From: Cupriavidus pinatubonensis
Lineage (GTDB): Bacteria > Pseudomonadota > Gammaproteobacteria > Burkholderiales > Burkholderiaceae
Assembly: GCF_019602855.1 (NCBI RefSeq)
Contig: NZ_CP080767.1
Coordinates: forward strand, 3,410,001-3,474,000
Direction: 5' to 3'
Length of the DNA stretch: 64,000 nucleotides
Shown here: one piece after another, positions 26,120-34,438 of the stretch
Layout of the letters: the number at the start of each line of letters is the position of its first letter
How positions within the stretch are numbered: position 1 is the stretch's first letter
The notes under the pieces: model-generated
Databases searched by the model: none
The model's input: the letters and a program-made list of their open reading frames with translations, nothing else
What the model was told of the DNA's origin: nothing
Translations under genes and position numbers: made by a program

Positions 26120-27211
26120 ATGAGCCTCCAATGCGGCATCGTCGGCCTGCCGAACGTCGGCAAGTCCACGCTGTTCAATGCCCTGACCAAGGCCGGCATC
26201 GCCGCCGAAAACTATCCGTTCTGCACCATCGAACCCAATGTGGGCGTGGTCGAAGTGCCGGATCCGAGGCTCGCCAAGCTGGCCGAGATCGTCAAACCGG
26301 AGCGCATCCTGCCGGCCACGGTCGAGTTTGTCGACATCGCCGGCCTGGTGGCGGGCGCTTCCAAAGGGGAAGGCCTGGGCAACCAGTTCCTTGCCAACAT
26401 CCGGGAATGCGACGCCATCACCCACGTGGTGCGCTGCTTCGAAGACGAGAACGTGATCCACGTGGCCGGCCGGGTCGATCCGCTGTCGGACATTGAAGTG
26501 ATCAACACCGAACTGGCGCTGGCCGACCTGGGCACAGTCGAGAAGGCGCTGGCCCGCTATATCAAGCCCGCCCGCGCCGGCGACAAGGAAGCCCAGCGTC
26601 TGGTCGCCGTGCTGGAAAAGGCACAAGCCGTGCTCGACCAGGCCAAGGCCGTGCGCACGCTCGACCTCGCGCCGGAAGAGTGGGATGCGATCCGCCCGTT
26701 CTGCCTGATCACCGCCAAGCCGACAATGTATGTCGCCAACGTGCGTGAAGACGGTTTCGAGAACAACCCGCACCTGGACGCCGTGCGCGAGTACGCCAAG
26801 CAGACCAATTCCCCGGTCGTGGCCGTCTGCGCCGCCATCGAAGCGGAGATCGCCGACCTGGACGACGCCGACAAGGCCGAATTCCTGGCCGACCTCGGCA
26901 TGGAAGAGCCTGGCCTGGACCGCGTGATCCGCGCCGGCTTCAAGCTGCTGGGCCTGCAGACCTACTTCACGGCAGGCGTGAAGGAAGTTCGCGCCTGGAC
27001 CATCCACGTGGGCGACACGGCGCCGAAGGCTGCCGGCGTCATCCACACCGACTTCGAACGCGGCTTCATCCGCGCGCAGACGATTTCCTATGACGACTAC
27101 ATCGCCTTCAAGGGCGAGACTGGCGCGAAGGAAGCCGGCAAGATGCGGGCGGAAGGCAAGGAGTATGTGGTGAAGGATGGGGATGTGTTGAATTTCTTGT
27201 TCAACGTCTGA
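26120..27211 (+). CDS. ychF: Redox-regulated ATPase YchF (Obg-like)
   Basis: A 363-residue OLA1/YchF-family P-loop protein, a ribosome-associated ATPase. The P-loop is GLPNVGKSTLFNALTK, switch I AENYPFCTIEPNVGVVEVPD, and the G3 Asp is in VEFVDIAGLVAGASKGEGLGNQFL. The C-terminal TGS-like domain ends KDGDVLNFLFNV, the invariant family end. The Leu/Pro substitution in the P-loop region is typical of YchF rather than true GTPases. Start ATG 26120 precedes MSLQCGIVG, normal for the family. A strong terminator follows. Confidence 0.97.
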   Translation: MSLQCGIVGLPNVGKSTLFNALTKAGIAAENYPFCTIEPNVGVVEVPDPRLAKLAEIVKPERILPATVEFVDIAGLVAGASKGEGLGNQFLANIRECDAITHVVRCFEDENVIHVAGRVDPLSDIEVINTELALADLGTVEKALARYIKPARAGDKEAQRLVAVLEKAQAVLDQAKAVRTLDLAPEEWDAIRPFCLITAKPTMYVANVREDGFENNPHLDAVREYAKQTNSPVVAVCAAIEAEIADLDDADKAEFLADLGMEEPGLDRVIRAGFKLLGLQTYFTAGVKEVRAWTIHVGDTAPKAAGVIHTDFERGFIRAQTISYDDYIAFKGETGAKEAGKMRAEGKEYVVKDGDVLNFLFNV

Positions 27212-27232
27212 TCTGCATCCCGCCCCAGTCGA

Positions 27233-27256
27233 GAAAGCCCGCAATCGCGGGCTTTC
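27233..27256 (+). terminator. Rho-independent terminator after ychF
   Basis: GAAAGCCCGC (27233-27242) and GCGGGCTTTC (27247-27256) form a perfect 10-bp stem with loop AATC, followed by TTGCTTT. It lies between convergent ychF and the GDYXXLXY gene and could work in both directions, since the arms end in A/T-rich sequence on both sides. Confidence 0.85.
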
Positions 27257-27279
27257 TTGCTTTCCGGGATCGGGAGAAT

Positions 27280-27774
27280 CTACAGCTCTTCCATCCGCTC
27301 CCCTCTCAACCCCACCAACAACGCTTGCCCGTTCCCATCGACGCGGAATTCCCCAAACCGCGCCTTCTCGAAGCGAGCGCCCTGCCCTTCCTGAAAGAAA
27401 TACGCATCCGTCGACACCTGCACCTGCCTGCCGCCCCACCGCGATTCGACTGTCTGGAAGCGCAGTAGCCGCTCATCCGCCGCCACCGGCTCGTCGCGAT
27501 GCAGGCGGATGAACGAAGCTTCCCGCTTCGCATCGAGCCGTATGACCGCGACCCCGTTGCGCCGCTCGAACCCCTCTGGTTGCGCAGCACGGATGGCAGC
27601 ACCGATGGCAAAGTTCAACGCCATGTAATCGCCTTGCATCAGCGATCGCGGATCGACCGGGGCGAGCCTGAGGTAGACGGTATCGCCACGTGCCAGCACG
27701 CGTTCCTTGCCGAAGATGCCCACGGCGGCCAGCGCCAGCGTGAGTGCCCAGGCGATCAGGGTCCATCGTTTCAT
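27280..27774 (-). CDS. GDYXXLXY domain membrane-anchored protein
   Basis: A 164-residue protein with one N-terminal membrane helix or signal (MKRWTLIAWALTLALAAVGIF) and a periplasmic domain carrying the diagnostic GDYMALNF within VDPRSLMQGDYMALNF. Function is unknown for the family, but its gene regularly follows DUF2157 and DUF4401 genes as here. Its ATG overlaps the stop of the DUF4401 gene by four bases (ATGA). Last gene of the three-gene operon. Confidence 0.85.
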   Translation of the reverse strand: MKRWTLIAWALTLALAAVGIFGKERVLARGDTVYLRLAPVDPRSLMQGDYMALNFAIGAAIRAAQPEGFERRNGVAVIRLDAKREASFIRLHRDEPVAADERLLRFQTVESRWGGRQVQVSTDAYFFQEGQGARFEKARFGEFRVDGNGQALLVGLRGERMEEL

Positions 27775-28895
27775 GCGACCTCCTTTACCAGCGCGCCACG
27801 CATGAGCCATTGGCGCAGGCCGAGCAGCACGATTCCCGCGGCAACGAGCGTGGCGGACTTGGCCAGCAACGTCCAGTGCAGCGAGCTGTAGTACCAGATA
27901 AAGCCGATGGCAATGGCGGCGATGCCGAGGCCCAGCCATGGCAGCGAAGCGCGCCGCAGCGCCAGTCCGAGCGCGAGCGCACCGGCGCCGACAGCGGGCG
28001 CTGCGGACATCAGCACGCCGAATGCCGCTGTGCCGGCAAGCACGACGGCAGTTGCCGGACCACACAAGGCAAGCCGCTGGCATTCCATCCACGCGAAGCC
28101 AACCAGCACCACGCCGACCAACGCGCCTGCCAGCCAGCGCGCGCTGGTAAAGAGCGGCACGGTTTCTGGAATCTCCAGCCAAGCCAATGGATGGCTGGCA
28201 CCCGTCACCACCAGCGCCGCGCCCAGCGCGAATAACAGCGTGGCATCCATGGCGGGCTCCAGCCAGACATGCCGGCCCGCAGCGCACAGGCGCTGCTCGG
28301 CGACAGTGAACCACGCCGCGAGCGCGCAAGCGGCCGGCGCCAGCCAGCCCAGCGACCATGGAATGGCCAGCCACGCATGGCGCACCGAGTCCGTCAGCAG
28401 AAGATGGACAGCGACTGCCAGGCCGATCCACACGCCTGTCGCAGCTAGGAAGCGGTGCAATCGGTTCGGGATCAGCACGTACAGCAGCGCTTCGAATACG
28501 GCAAGCCCGACCCAGAAAGGCGCGGTCTCGACCAGCCGCTCACCGCCGAGTACCGTGGCGACGCCATAGACTGCCATGCCCTGGCCGCTCAGGCTCACTG
28601 CCAGCGCAAACTGTCCCAGTGCGATCCCCGTGCCGCTGCGCCCGTACAGCACTGCCGCCAGCGCAATCATCGCTAGGCCGGTCAGCGCGATAGCGGCGGC
28701 GTTCTCGCGCACCGCGACGAATACGGCGCCGAGGAAGAACATCTGGAAGAACAGTGCGCCGAGCCATCCGGCTGCGCCCATCAGCGCGCGCACCGCCCAT
28801 GGCGTGCGTACCCGCGCAATGAGTTCGCCCTGCACCTCGCGCCGCAAGGCCAGCTCGCGCCACAGCGCTTGTTCGGTCTGAACGGTATCGGTCAT
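27771..28895 (-). CDS. DUF4401 polytopic membrane protein
   Basis: A 374-residue protein with about ten hydrophobic helices after a cytosolic N-terminus (MTDTVQTEQALWRELALRREVQGE). Alternating hydrophobic blocks with short loops resemble a transporter-like or scaffold fold; no catalytic motif is seen. It is assigned to DUF4401 by the co-occurrence with DUF2157 and GDYXXLXY and by architecture, so the name rests partly on context. It is coupled at both ends by four-base ATGA overlaps. Confidence 0.75.
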   Translation of the reverse strand: MTDTVQTEQALWRELALRREVQGELIARVRTPWAVRALMGAAGWLGALFFQMFFLGAVFVAVRENAAAIALTGLAMIALAAVLYGRSGTGIALGQFALAVSLSGQGMAVYGVATVLGGERLVETAPFWVGLAVFEALLYVLIPNRLHRFLAATGVWIGLAVAVHLLLTDSVRHAWLAIPWSLGWLAPAACALAAWFTVAEQRLCAAGRHVWLEPAMDATLLFALGAALVVTGASHPLAWLEIPETVPLFTSARWLAGALVGVVLVGFAWMECQRLALCGPATAVVLAGTAAFGVLMSAAPAVGAGALALGLALRRASLPWLGLGIAAIAIGFIWYYSSLHWTLLAKSATLVAAGIVLLGLRQWLMRGALVKEVA

Positions 28896-29920
28896 GACAG
28901 TTCCACGGCTTGTGCCCGGTAAGCCTGCATCAGCCACGCGGCCGCACCAGCCGCCATGCCTACGGTAAGCAGCCCGAGCAGCAGGAAGGCGCCGAAATCG
29001 GCCTTGCCTTCCAGCAGCAGGCGACCGACTGCGGCTACGACGAGGACGATGCCAGTCAGGCTCGCCAGGCTCAGCACCACGATGTCGAAGGCGCGCTGCC
29101 GGAACCACCAGCCCAAGGCGAGCAGCGCCAGCGCCGCCAGTCCGAACGCCGACAAGTCGGGCCGGTTCGCAAATAGCGCGGACAGGCCCACGAAACCCGC
29201 GTGGAAGCAGGCCATCGCGGCCAGGATGCGTGCGCCCGTCTGGCCGCGGAAGCCGAATGCGGCGGCATGCGCGCAAAGCCAGGCCCACAGTGCAAGCTGA
29301 AACAGCACGGCGCCAAGCAAGAGCAGCGTCGTGGTGCGCGCGTGGCGGGCATCGAACAGCAGCTCGAACATGCCGCCAACGCCGAGCCGTACGCTGAGGT
29401 AGCGCAGCAGCGCTACATTGCCGATCACGATCACGAGCCACCAGTGCGGCGCCACGCGCGCCGCCAGCGCCCATGGCACCGCCAGCAGGGCCCACAGCGC
29501 GAAGAGCTGCCAGGCGTCGGCCCCGGTCTGGTAGGTCTGGCCGATCACGGCGAGCAGCACGCCGGCCAGCGCTTGCGCGCCGCCGAGTGCCGCGCGGCCC
29601 GCCATGTCGCCGCCCGGCCGGACCAGCGCAAACCCGGCCAGCAGGCTGATGGCCGCCGCCAGGACGCCGAATTTCGCGAACTTGTGCAGGTCCTGCCAGT
29701 TGAAGGCGAAGAAGACGATCACGCCCGCACAGAGCAATACCGTGCCGAGCGCAAGCAGCGCGTGGTCGAGCCAGCGGTGCCAGTCGGCCGCTTCGGGCTC
29801 AGTGCCGGCCCAGGGGCGCGCCACGCTGCCGGCCGCGACCCGCCCCTCTGCGCGCCAATCCGCCAGGGCCTGGCGGATGGCGCGGCGATCGCCGGTTGCC
29901 GGCGTCGATGTCATGGTCAT
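28892..29920 (-). CDS. DUF2157 polytopic membrane protein
   Basis: A 342-residue protein. The N-terminal soluble part (AIRQALADWRAEGRV and PEAADWHRWLDHALLALGTVLL) matches the DUF2157 pattern, with a first membrane helix containing VIVFFAFNWQDLHKFAKFG and about nine more helices. First gene of the operon with DUF4401 and GDYXXLXY genes. Two ATGs (29920 and 29914) could start it. Function unknown; no enzymatic motif. Confidence 0.78.
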   Translation of the reverse strand: MTMTSTPATGDRRAIRQALADWRAEGRVAAGSVARPWAGTEPEAADWHRWLDHALLALGTVLLCAGVIVFFAFNWQDLHKFAKFGVLAAAISLLAGFALVRPGGDMAGRAALGGAQALAGVLLAVIGQTYQTGADAWQLFALWALLAVPWALAARVAPHWWLVIVIGNVALLRYLSVRLGVGGMFELLFDARHARTTTLLLLGAVLFQLALWAWLCAHAAAFGFRGQTGARILAAMACFHAGFVGLSALFANRPDLSAFGLAALALLALGWWFRQRAFDIVVLSLASLTGIVLVVAAVGRLLLEGKADFGAFLLLGLLTVGMAAGAAAWLMQAYRAQAVELS

Positions 29921-30054
29921 GCACGTGCCCCGGAGTCGGAATGGATCGACTCTAGCAAAGCGCAGCCAGCGCCGCACGTGGAAAGATCAAGGCGGCCTAT
30001 GAGGGCCCGGCGTGCGCCGGTATGCTTTGGCTTTTCGCTTCCAGCACGTCCCCC

Positions 30055-30822
30055 ATGACCCTCGGCATCCTCGCCGCCCTGCATGACGAAGTCGACAGCC
30101 TGGTCGCTGCCATGCGCCATGAAGACGCCCGCGCGGCCATCCACCGCATCGGCATGCGCGATTATCACGTGGGCCATCTGCACGGACAGCCGTGCGTGCT
30201 CGTGCTTGCCCGCGTCGGCAAGGTCGCCGCAGCCGCGACCACGGCCACGCTGATCCGCGAATTCGGCGTGCAGGAGGTCGTCTTTACCGGCCTGGCCGGC
30301 GGCGTCGGCGACGGCGTGCGCGTCGGCGATATCGTGATCGCCAGCGAAACCATGCAGCACGACATGGACGCGCGTCCGCTGTTCCCGCGCCATGAAATAC
30401 CGCTGCTGGACTGCGTGCGCTTTCCCGCCGATCCCACCCTGACCGAAGCGCTGCGCGCGGCGGCCAACCGGTTCCTGCGCGACGACCTGCCGACCGATGT
30501 GCCGCCAGGGGTGCGCGAACACTTCGGCATCGGCACGCCGGCGCTGCAGCTTGGGCTCGTCGCCAGTGGCGACCAGTTCATCAACTCGGCCGTGGCCGTC
30601 GCGGAACTGCGCGAACGCCTGCCGGGACTGATGGCCGTGGAAATGGAAGGGGCCGCCGTCGCGCAGGTCTGCCATGAATACGGCGTGCGCTACGCGGTCA
30701 TGCGGACTATCTCCGACCGCGCCGACGACAGTGCGCATGTGGATTTCCCTGCATTTCTGAAGCAGGTCGCCAGCCACTATTCGGATGGCATCCTGCGGCG
30801 GTTCCTGGCCGCGCGCGCTTGA
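30055..30822 (+). CDS. 5'-methylthioadenosine/S-adenosylhomocysteine nucleosidase family protein
   Basis: A 255-residue nucleosidase of the MTAN/PNP superfamily. It opens MTLGILAALHDEVDSL, with the active-site Glu of the ILAA-x-x-E pattern replaced in position by H-D-E, then VFTGLAGGVGDGVRVGDIVIA, a long insertion at residues 108-165, and the nucleobase and ribose motif MAVEMEGAAVAQVC with ISDRAD (catalytic Asp). The closing ISDRADD matches MTAN. It probably cleaves methylthioadenosine or adenosylhomocysteine, but the exact substrate is uncertain. Confidence 0.82.
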   Translation: MTLGILAALHDEVDSLVAAMRHEDARAAIHRIGMRDYHVGHLHGQPCVLVLARVGKVAAAATTATLIREFGVQEVVFTGLAGGVGDGVRVGDIVIASETMQHDMDARPLFPRHEIPLLDCVRFPADPTLTEALRAAANRFLRDDLPTDVPPGVREHFGIGTPALQLGLVASGDQFINSAVAVAELRERLPGLMAVEMEGAAVAQVCHEYGVRYAVMRTISDRADDSAHVDFPAFLKQVASHYSDGILRRFLAARA

Positions 30823-30871
30823 CCACCATCAAACGCGGCTGCCGATTCCTGCGCGATCGTCAGTTCTGAAG

Positions 30872-31129
30872 TTATCCGTGGCGGGGCCGCAACGCGCCCC
30901 ACACGCCGACCAGCAGCGCGGCGCCGACGATCGCCGCGAGCCAGCCGCTGAGCTGGCCGTCGATAAACAAGTGGAGCGCGCGCCCGCCGTAGAAAGCCGC
31001 CGCGGCGCCCGCCATGCCAAGCACCACCGCGGCTGGCAGGGAAACCACCCTGCCGGCCGGATGCATCTGCCGCGCGCTCAGGCCGACCAGCAGTCCGACG
31101 ATCAACGTGCCCAACATCCTCGCTCCCAT
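30872..31129 (-). CDS. GlsB/YeaQ/YmgE family small membrane protein
   Basis: An 85-residue protein with three hydrophobic segments and the transglycosylase-associated pattern GTLIVGLLVGLSARQMHPAGR and GMAGAAAAFYGGRAL. These proteins are often stress-induced and of unknown mechanism. It is in the short gap before hemA, divergent from it. It starts MGARMLG, though the second Met is also usable. Confidence 0.75.
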   Translation of the reverse strand: MGARMLGTLIVGLLVGLSARQMHPAGRVVSLPAAVVLGMAGAAAAFYGGRALHLFIDGQLSGWLAAIVGAALLVGVWGALRPRHG

Positions 31130-31222
31130 GTGTTGTTATCGCCACAAAGCAGTGGCATCCGCGTAACGATTCGGCTCTGGCCTCTGGCCGCCGCGCCGGC
31201 CTGCAAGATCCGATCCCGACGT

Positions 31223-31228
31223 TATAAT
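31223..31228 (+). promoter_or_regulatory. Candidate -10 box for hemA
   Basis: A consensus TATAAT is placed 47 bases before the hemA ATG. The -35 region around 31200-31206 is poor, so activation or another sigma contact is possible. Confidence 0.4.
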
Positions 31229-31274
31229 GGCAATCGGGCCGCACACGCTGCGGACCCGGTACCAGTCCCTACAA

Positions 31275-32579
31275 ATGCAACTGCTCGCGATCGGCATCAA
31301 TCACACGACGGCACCAGTCTCGCTTCGCGAGCGGGTGGCGTTTCCGCTTGAGCAGATCAAACCCGCACTTGGGGCGCTGCGCACACATCTGGCCGGGCGC
31401 AATGGTACCGAAGCTGCCATCCTTTCCACCTGCAATCGCACCGAAATCTACTGCGCGACGGACATCCTGAAGCCGGGCGCCGAAGGTTTCGAGCACACGT
31501 TGCGGTGGCTGTCGCAGCACCACAACGTGCCGGCGTCCGACCTGGCACCGCACCTGTATTCCCTGCCCCAGTCCGAAGCCGTACGGCACGCGTTCCGCGT
31601 CGCCAGCGGGCTCGACTCGATGGTGCTTGGCGAAACCCAGATCCTGGGCCAGCTCAAGGACGCGGTGCGCACGGCCGGCGAAGCCGGCTCGCTCGGCACG
31701 TACCTGAACCAGCTGTTCCAGCGCACGTTCGCGGTCGCCAAGGAAGTCCGCGGCCAGACCGAGATCGGCGCGAATTCGGTGTCGATGGCGGCGGCGGCGG
31801 TACGGCTGGCACAACGGATTTTTGAAAGCGTCTCGACGCAGCGCGTGCTGTTCATCGGCGCGGGCGAGATGATCGAGCTGTGCGCGACGCACTTCGCCGC
31901 GCAGAAGCCGCGCCAGGTGGTGGTGGCCAACCGCACCGTCGAGCGTGGCGAGAAGCTGGCGGAGCAACTTGCCGAACAGGGCCTGACGACGCAGGCGATC
32001 CGCCTGCAGGAACTGGGCGAGCGACTCCATGAGTTCGATATCGTGGTGTCGTGCACGGCGAGCTCGCTGCCGATCATCGGGCTTGGCGCCGTGGAACGCG
32101 CGGTCAAGCGCCGCAAGCACCGCCCGATCATGATGGTCGACCTGGCCGTGCCGCGCGACGTCGAGCCGGAGGTTGCACGCCTCGACGACGTGTTCCTCTA
32201 CACCGTCGACGATCTCGGCGCTGTCGTGCGCGAAGGCAACGCCCTTCGCCAGGCTGCCGTGGCGCAGGCCGAGGCCATCATCGAAAGCCGTGTGCAGAAT
32301 TTCATGCACTGGCTGGAGACGCGCAGCGTGGTGCCGGTCATCCGCGAACTGCAGACTGCCGGCGAGTCGATTCGTCAGGCCGAACTCGAACGCGCGCGCC
32401 GCATGCTGGCGCGTGGCGACGATCCGGAAGCCGTGCTCGAAGCGCTGTCCGGCGCGCTCACGCGCAAGTTCCTGCATGGCCCGACCCATGCGCTGAACCA
32501 TATGCAGGGCGAGGACCGCGAGGCGCTGGTGCGCCTGGTGCCCGGCCTGTTCCGCCAAAGCAGCCACTCCGAGCGCTAG
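31275..32579 (+). CDS. hemA: Glutamyl-tRNA reductase
   Basis: Reduces glutamyl-tRNA to glutamate-1-semialdehyde, the first step of tetrapyrrole synthesis by the C5 route. The 434-residue protein begins MQLLAIGINHTTAPVSLRERVAF and has the nucleophilic Cys in ILSTCNRTEIY, LDSMVLGETQILGQ, the NADPH-binding FIGAGEMIELCATH, and the C-terminal dimerisation domain. The ATG at 31275 matches the family start. Gene order hemA-prfA-prmC is widely conserved. Confidence 0.97.
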   Translation: MQLLAIGINHTTAPVSLRERVAFPLEQIKPALGALRTHLAGRNGTEAAILSTCNRTEIYCATDILKPGAEGFEHTLRWLSQHHNVPASDLAPHLYSLPQSEAVRHAFRVASGLDSMVLGETQILGQLKDAVRTAGEAGSLGTYLNQLFQRTFAVAKEVRGQTEIGANSVSMAAAAVRLAQRIFESVSTQRVLFIGAGEMIELCATHFAAQKPRQVVVANRTVERGEKLAEQLAEQGLTTQAIRLQELGERLHEFDIVVSCTASSLPIIGLGAVERAVKRRKHRPIMMVDLAVPRDVEPEVARLDDVFLYTVDDLGAVVREGNALRQAAVAQAEAIIESRVQNFMHWLETRSVVPVIRELQTAGESIRQAELERARRMLARGDDPEAVLEALSGALTRKFLHGPTHALNHMQGEDREALVRLVPGLFRQSSHSER

Positions 32580-32674
32580 CCGCGCTGATCGCTGCGCCCG
32601 CGCGCAATGCGCGCCGGCAACCGCCGCCCGCCCCCATCGGGGCCCGGTATCCTGCCTTCCCCACCCGGAATCCC

Positions 32675-33757
32675 ATGAAAGCCAGCATGCTTGCCAAGCT
32701 CGACCAACTGGCCGAGCGACTCGAGGAAGTCAACGCGCTGCTCGCACGCGAGGACGCGACCGCCAATATCGACCAGTACCGCAAGCTCAGCCGCGAGCAT
32801 GCCGAACTGTCGCCGGTGGCCGAGCAGTACGGCTTCTATCGACAGGCGCAGGACGACCTCGCTACGGCGCAGGCGCTGCTCGACGATCCGGAGATGAAGG
32901 ACTTCGCCGCCGACGAGATCGCCAGCGCGCGGGAACGGCTGGAAAGCCTGGAAGGCAGCCTGCAGAAGCTGCTGCTGCCCAAGGACCCGAACGACGACCG
33001 CAACCTGATCCTCGAAATCCGCGCGGGCACCGGCGGCGAGGAAAGCGCGCTGTTCGCGGGCGACCTGCTGCGCATGTACACACGCTTTGCCGAGCGCCAG
33101 CGCTGGCAGGTGGAGATCATGAGCGAGTCGGAATCGGATCTTGGCGGCTACAAGGAAGTGATCGTGCGCATTGCCGGCGATGCCGCGTTCTCGCGCCTGA
33201 AGTTCGAGTCGGGCGGCCACCGAGTGCAGCGCGTGCCGGCTACCGAGGCGCAGGGCCGCATCCACACGTCCGCCTGCACGGTCGCGGTGATGCCGGAAGC
33301 CGATGAAGTCGGCGATGTCGAGATCAATCCGTCCGACCTGCGCATTGACACGTTCCGCGCATCGGGCGCCGGCGGTCAGCACGTCAACAAGACCGACTCG
33401 GCCGTGCGCCTCACGCATCTGCCGACCGGGATCGTGGTCGAGTGCCAGGACGACCGCAGCCAGCACCGCAACAAGGACAAGGCCATGAAGGTGCTGGCCG
33501 CGCGCATCAAGGACCAGCAGATGCGCGCCGCGCAGGCGAAGGAGGCAAGCACGCGCCGCAACCTGATCGGCTCGGGCGACCGCAGCGACCGCATCCGCAC
33601 GTACAACTTCCCGCAGGGACGCGTGACCGACCACCGCATCAACCTGACGCTCTACAAGATCGACATGATCATGGACGGCGACCTTGAAGAGCTGGTGTCC
33701 GCGCTGGCGGCCGAGCATCAGGCCGACCAGTTGGCAGCGCTCGGAGAGGATAGCTAA
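32675..33757 (+). CDS. prfA: Peptide chain release factor 1
   Basis: Recognises UAA and UAG and triggers peptide release. It has 360 residues, the standard length. The GGQ motif is in FRASGAGGQHVNKTDSAVR, where the Gln is the methylation target of PrmC encoded nearby. The codon-recognition region and EIRAGTGGEESALFA are present. It starts with MKASMLAKLDQLAERLEEV. Separated from hemA by 95 bases. Confidence 0.97.
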   Translation: MKASMLAKLDQLAERLEEVNALLAREDATANIDQYRKLSREHAELSPVAEQYGFYRQAQDDLATAQALLDDPEMKDFAADEIASARERLESLEGSLQKLLLPKDPNDDRNLILEIRAGTGGEESALFAGDLLRMYTRFAERQRWQVEIMSESESDLGGYKEVIVRIAGDAAFSRLKFESGGHRVQRVPATEAQGRIHTSACTVAVMPEADEVGDVEINPSDLRIDTFRASGAGGQHVNKTDSAVRLTHLPTGIVVECQDDRSQHRNKDKAMKVLAARIKDQQMRAAQAKEASTRRNLIGSGDRSDRIRTYNFPQGRVTDHRINLTLYKIDMIMDGDLEELVSALAAEHQADQLAALGEDS

Positions 33758-33875
33758 GGCGCGCCTAGGCGAGTGCCTTAAGCATTACATCGCAGCAACA
33801 CCGCTCAACTGCATCGAACGCTTTGTATCTGTTGTAAATGCTTGAAACAGCACTGGCGGCCATAGGGCCGCTGTC

Positions 33876-33881
33876 TATAAT
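33876..33881 (+). promoter_or_regulatory. Candidate -10 box for the Ala-rich lipoprotein
   Basis: TATAAT in CTGTCTATAATCGTTC lies 71 bases before the ATG at 33953. No good -35 at 17 bases; a TTGAAA at 33842 is too far. The consensus -10 and the strong terminator after the gene suggest it is a separate transcription unit inside the prfA-prmC region. Confidence 0.4.
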
Positions 33882-33952
33882 CGTTCTCGACCGGCTACAC
33901 AAGAAGCTGCCGGCATTTGTCTCTCCTGACGCACGGACATAAGGACGAAATC

Positions 33953-34279
33953 ATGAAGAAACTGCTCGCTTTGTTGATGATCACCGCGGCGATGGCCGCT
34001 TGCAGCAAGAAGGAAGAAGCCCCCGCTACGCCGAGCGCCGATACCGCCATGCAGAACGCGGCTGAATCGGCCAAGGCCGCCGCCAGCGATGCCGCCGCGG
34101 CCGCCAGCAACGCCGCCGATGCCGCCAAGGCCGCGGCCAGCAACGCCGCTGCTGATGTCTCCGCCGCTGCGGACAAGGCCAAGGTCGACGCCGGCAACGC
34201 CATGGAAAACGCCAAGCAAGCCGCCAAGGATGCCGTCAACGCCGGCGCCGACAAGGCCAAGGACGCCGTCAATAAGTAA
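33953..34279 (+). CDS. Alanine-rich amphipathic-helix lipoprotein
   Basis: A 108-residue protein. A lipoprotein signal runs MKKLLALLMITAAMAAC with the lipobox AMAAC. The mature part is about 45% Ala with regular Lys, Asp and Asn in roughly 11-residue steps (for example AESAKAAASDA, SAAADKAKVDA, GNAMENAKQAA), the pattern of a long amphipathic helix as in apolipoprotein- and LEA-like proteins. The start has AAGGA upstream. It interrupts the usual prfA-prmC pair. Abundant envelope role is inferred from its own promoter and terminator. Confidence 0.75.
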   Translation: MKKLLALLMITAAMAACSKKEEAPATPSADTAMQNAAESAKAAASDAAAAASNAADAAKAAASNAAADVSAAADKAKVDAGNAMENAKQAAKDAVNAGADKAKDAVNK

Positions 34280-34357
34280 TGACCGCGACGCGGGTTTCAC
34301 GCCTGCCGCCAGGGTTCAGCGCTACACTGTCTCCCTAGCTGCCAGACCCGCCGAAAG

Positions 34358-34389
34358 CCCCGCCAGGCCAACGCCCGGCGGGGTTTTTT
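34358..34389 (+). terminator. Rho-independent terminator after the Ala-rich lipoprotein
   Basis: CCCCGCC (34358-34364) pairs with GGCGGGG (34377-34383), followed by TTTTTT then more T's (34384-34397). This is a classic strong terminator. The prmC start lies about 40 bases downstream, so prmC needs its own promoter or readthrough. Confidence 0.88.
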
Positions 34390-34438
34390 GTTTTTTGGCT
34401 GGCGGTTTGCCGCCGGCGTATCCGTCCCCGCATTGCCG

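Noticed and set aside
33756..33782. Imperfect stem (CTAAGGC/GCCTTAAG) after prfA as a terminator
   Set aside because: Stem is short with a long loop and no T-run; not supported as a terminator.
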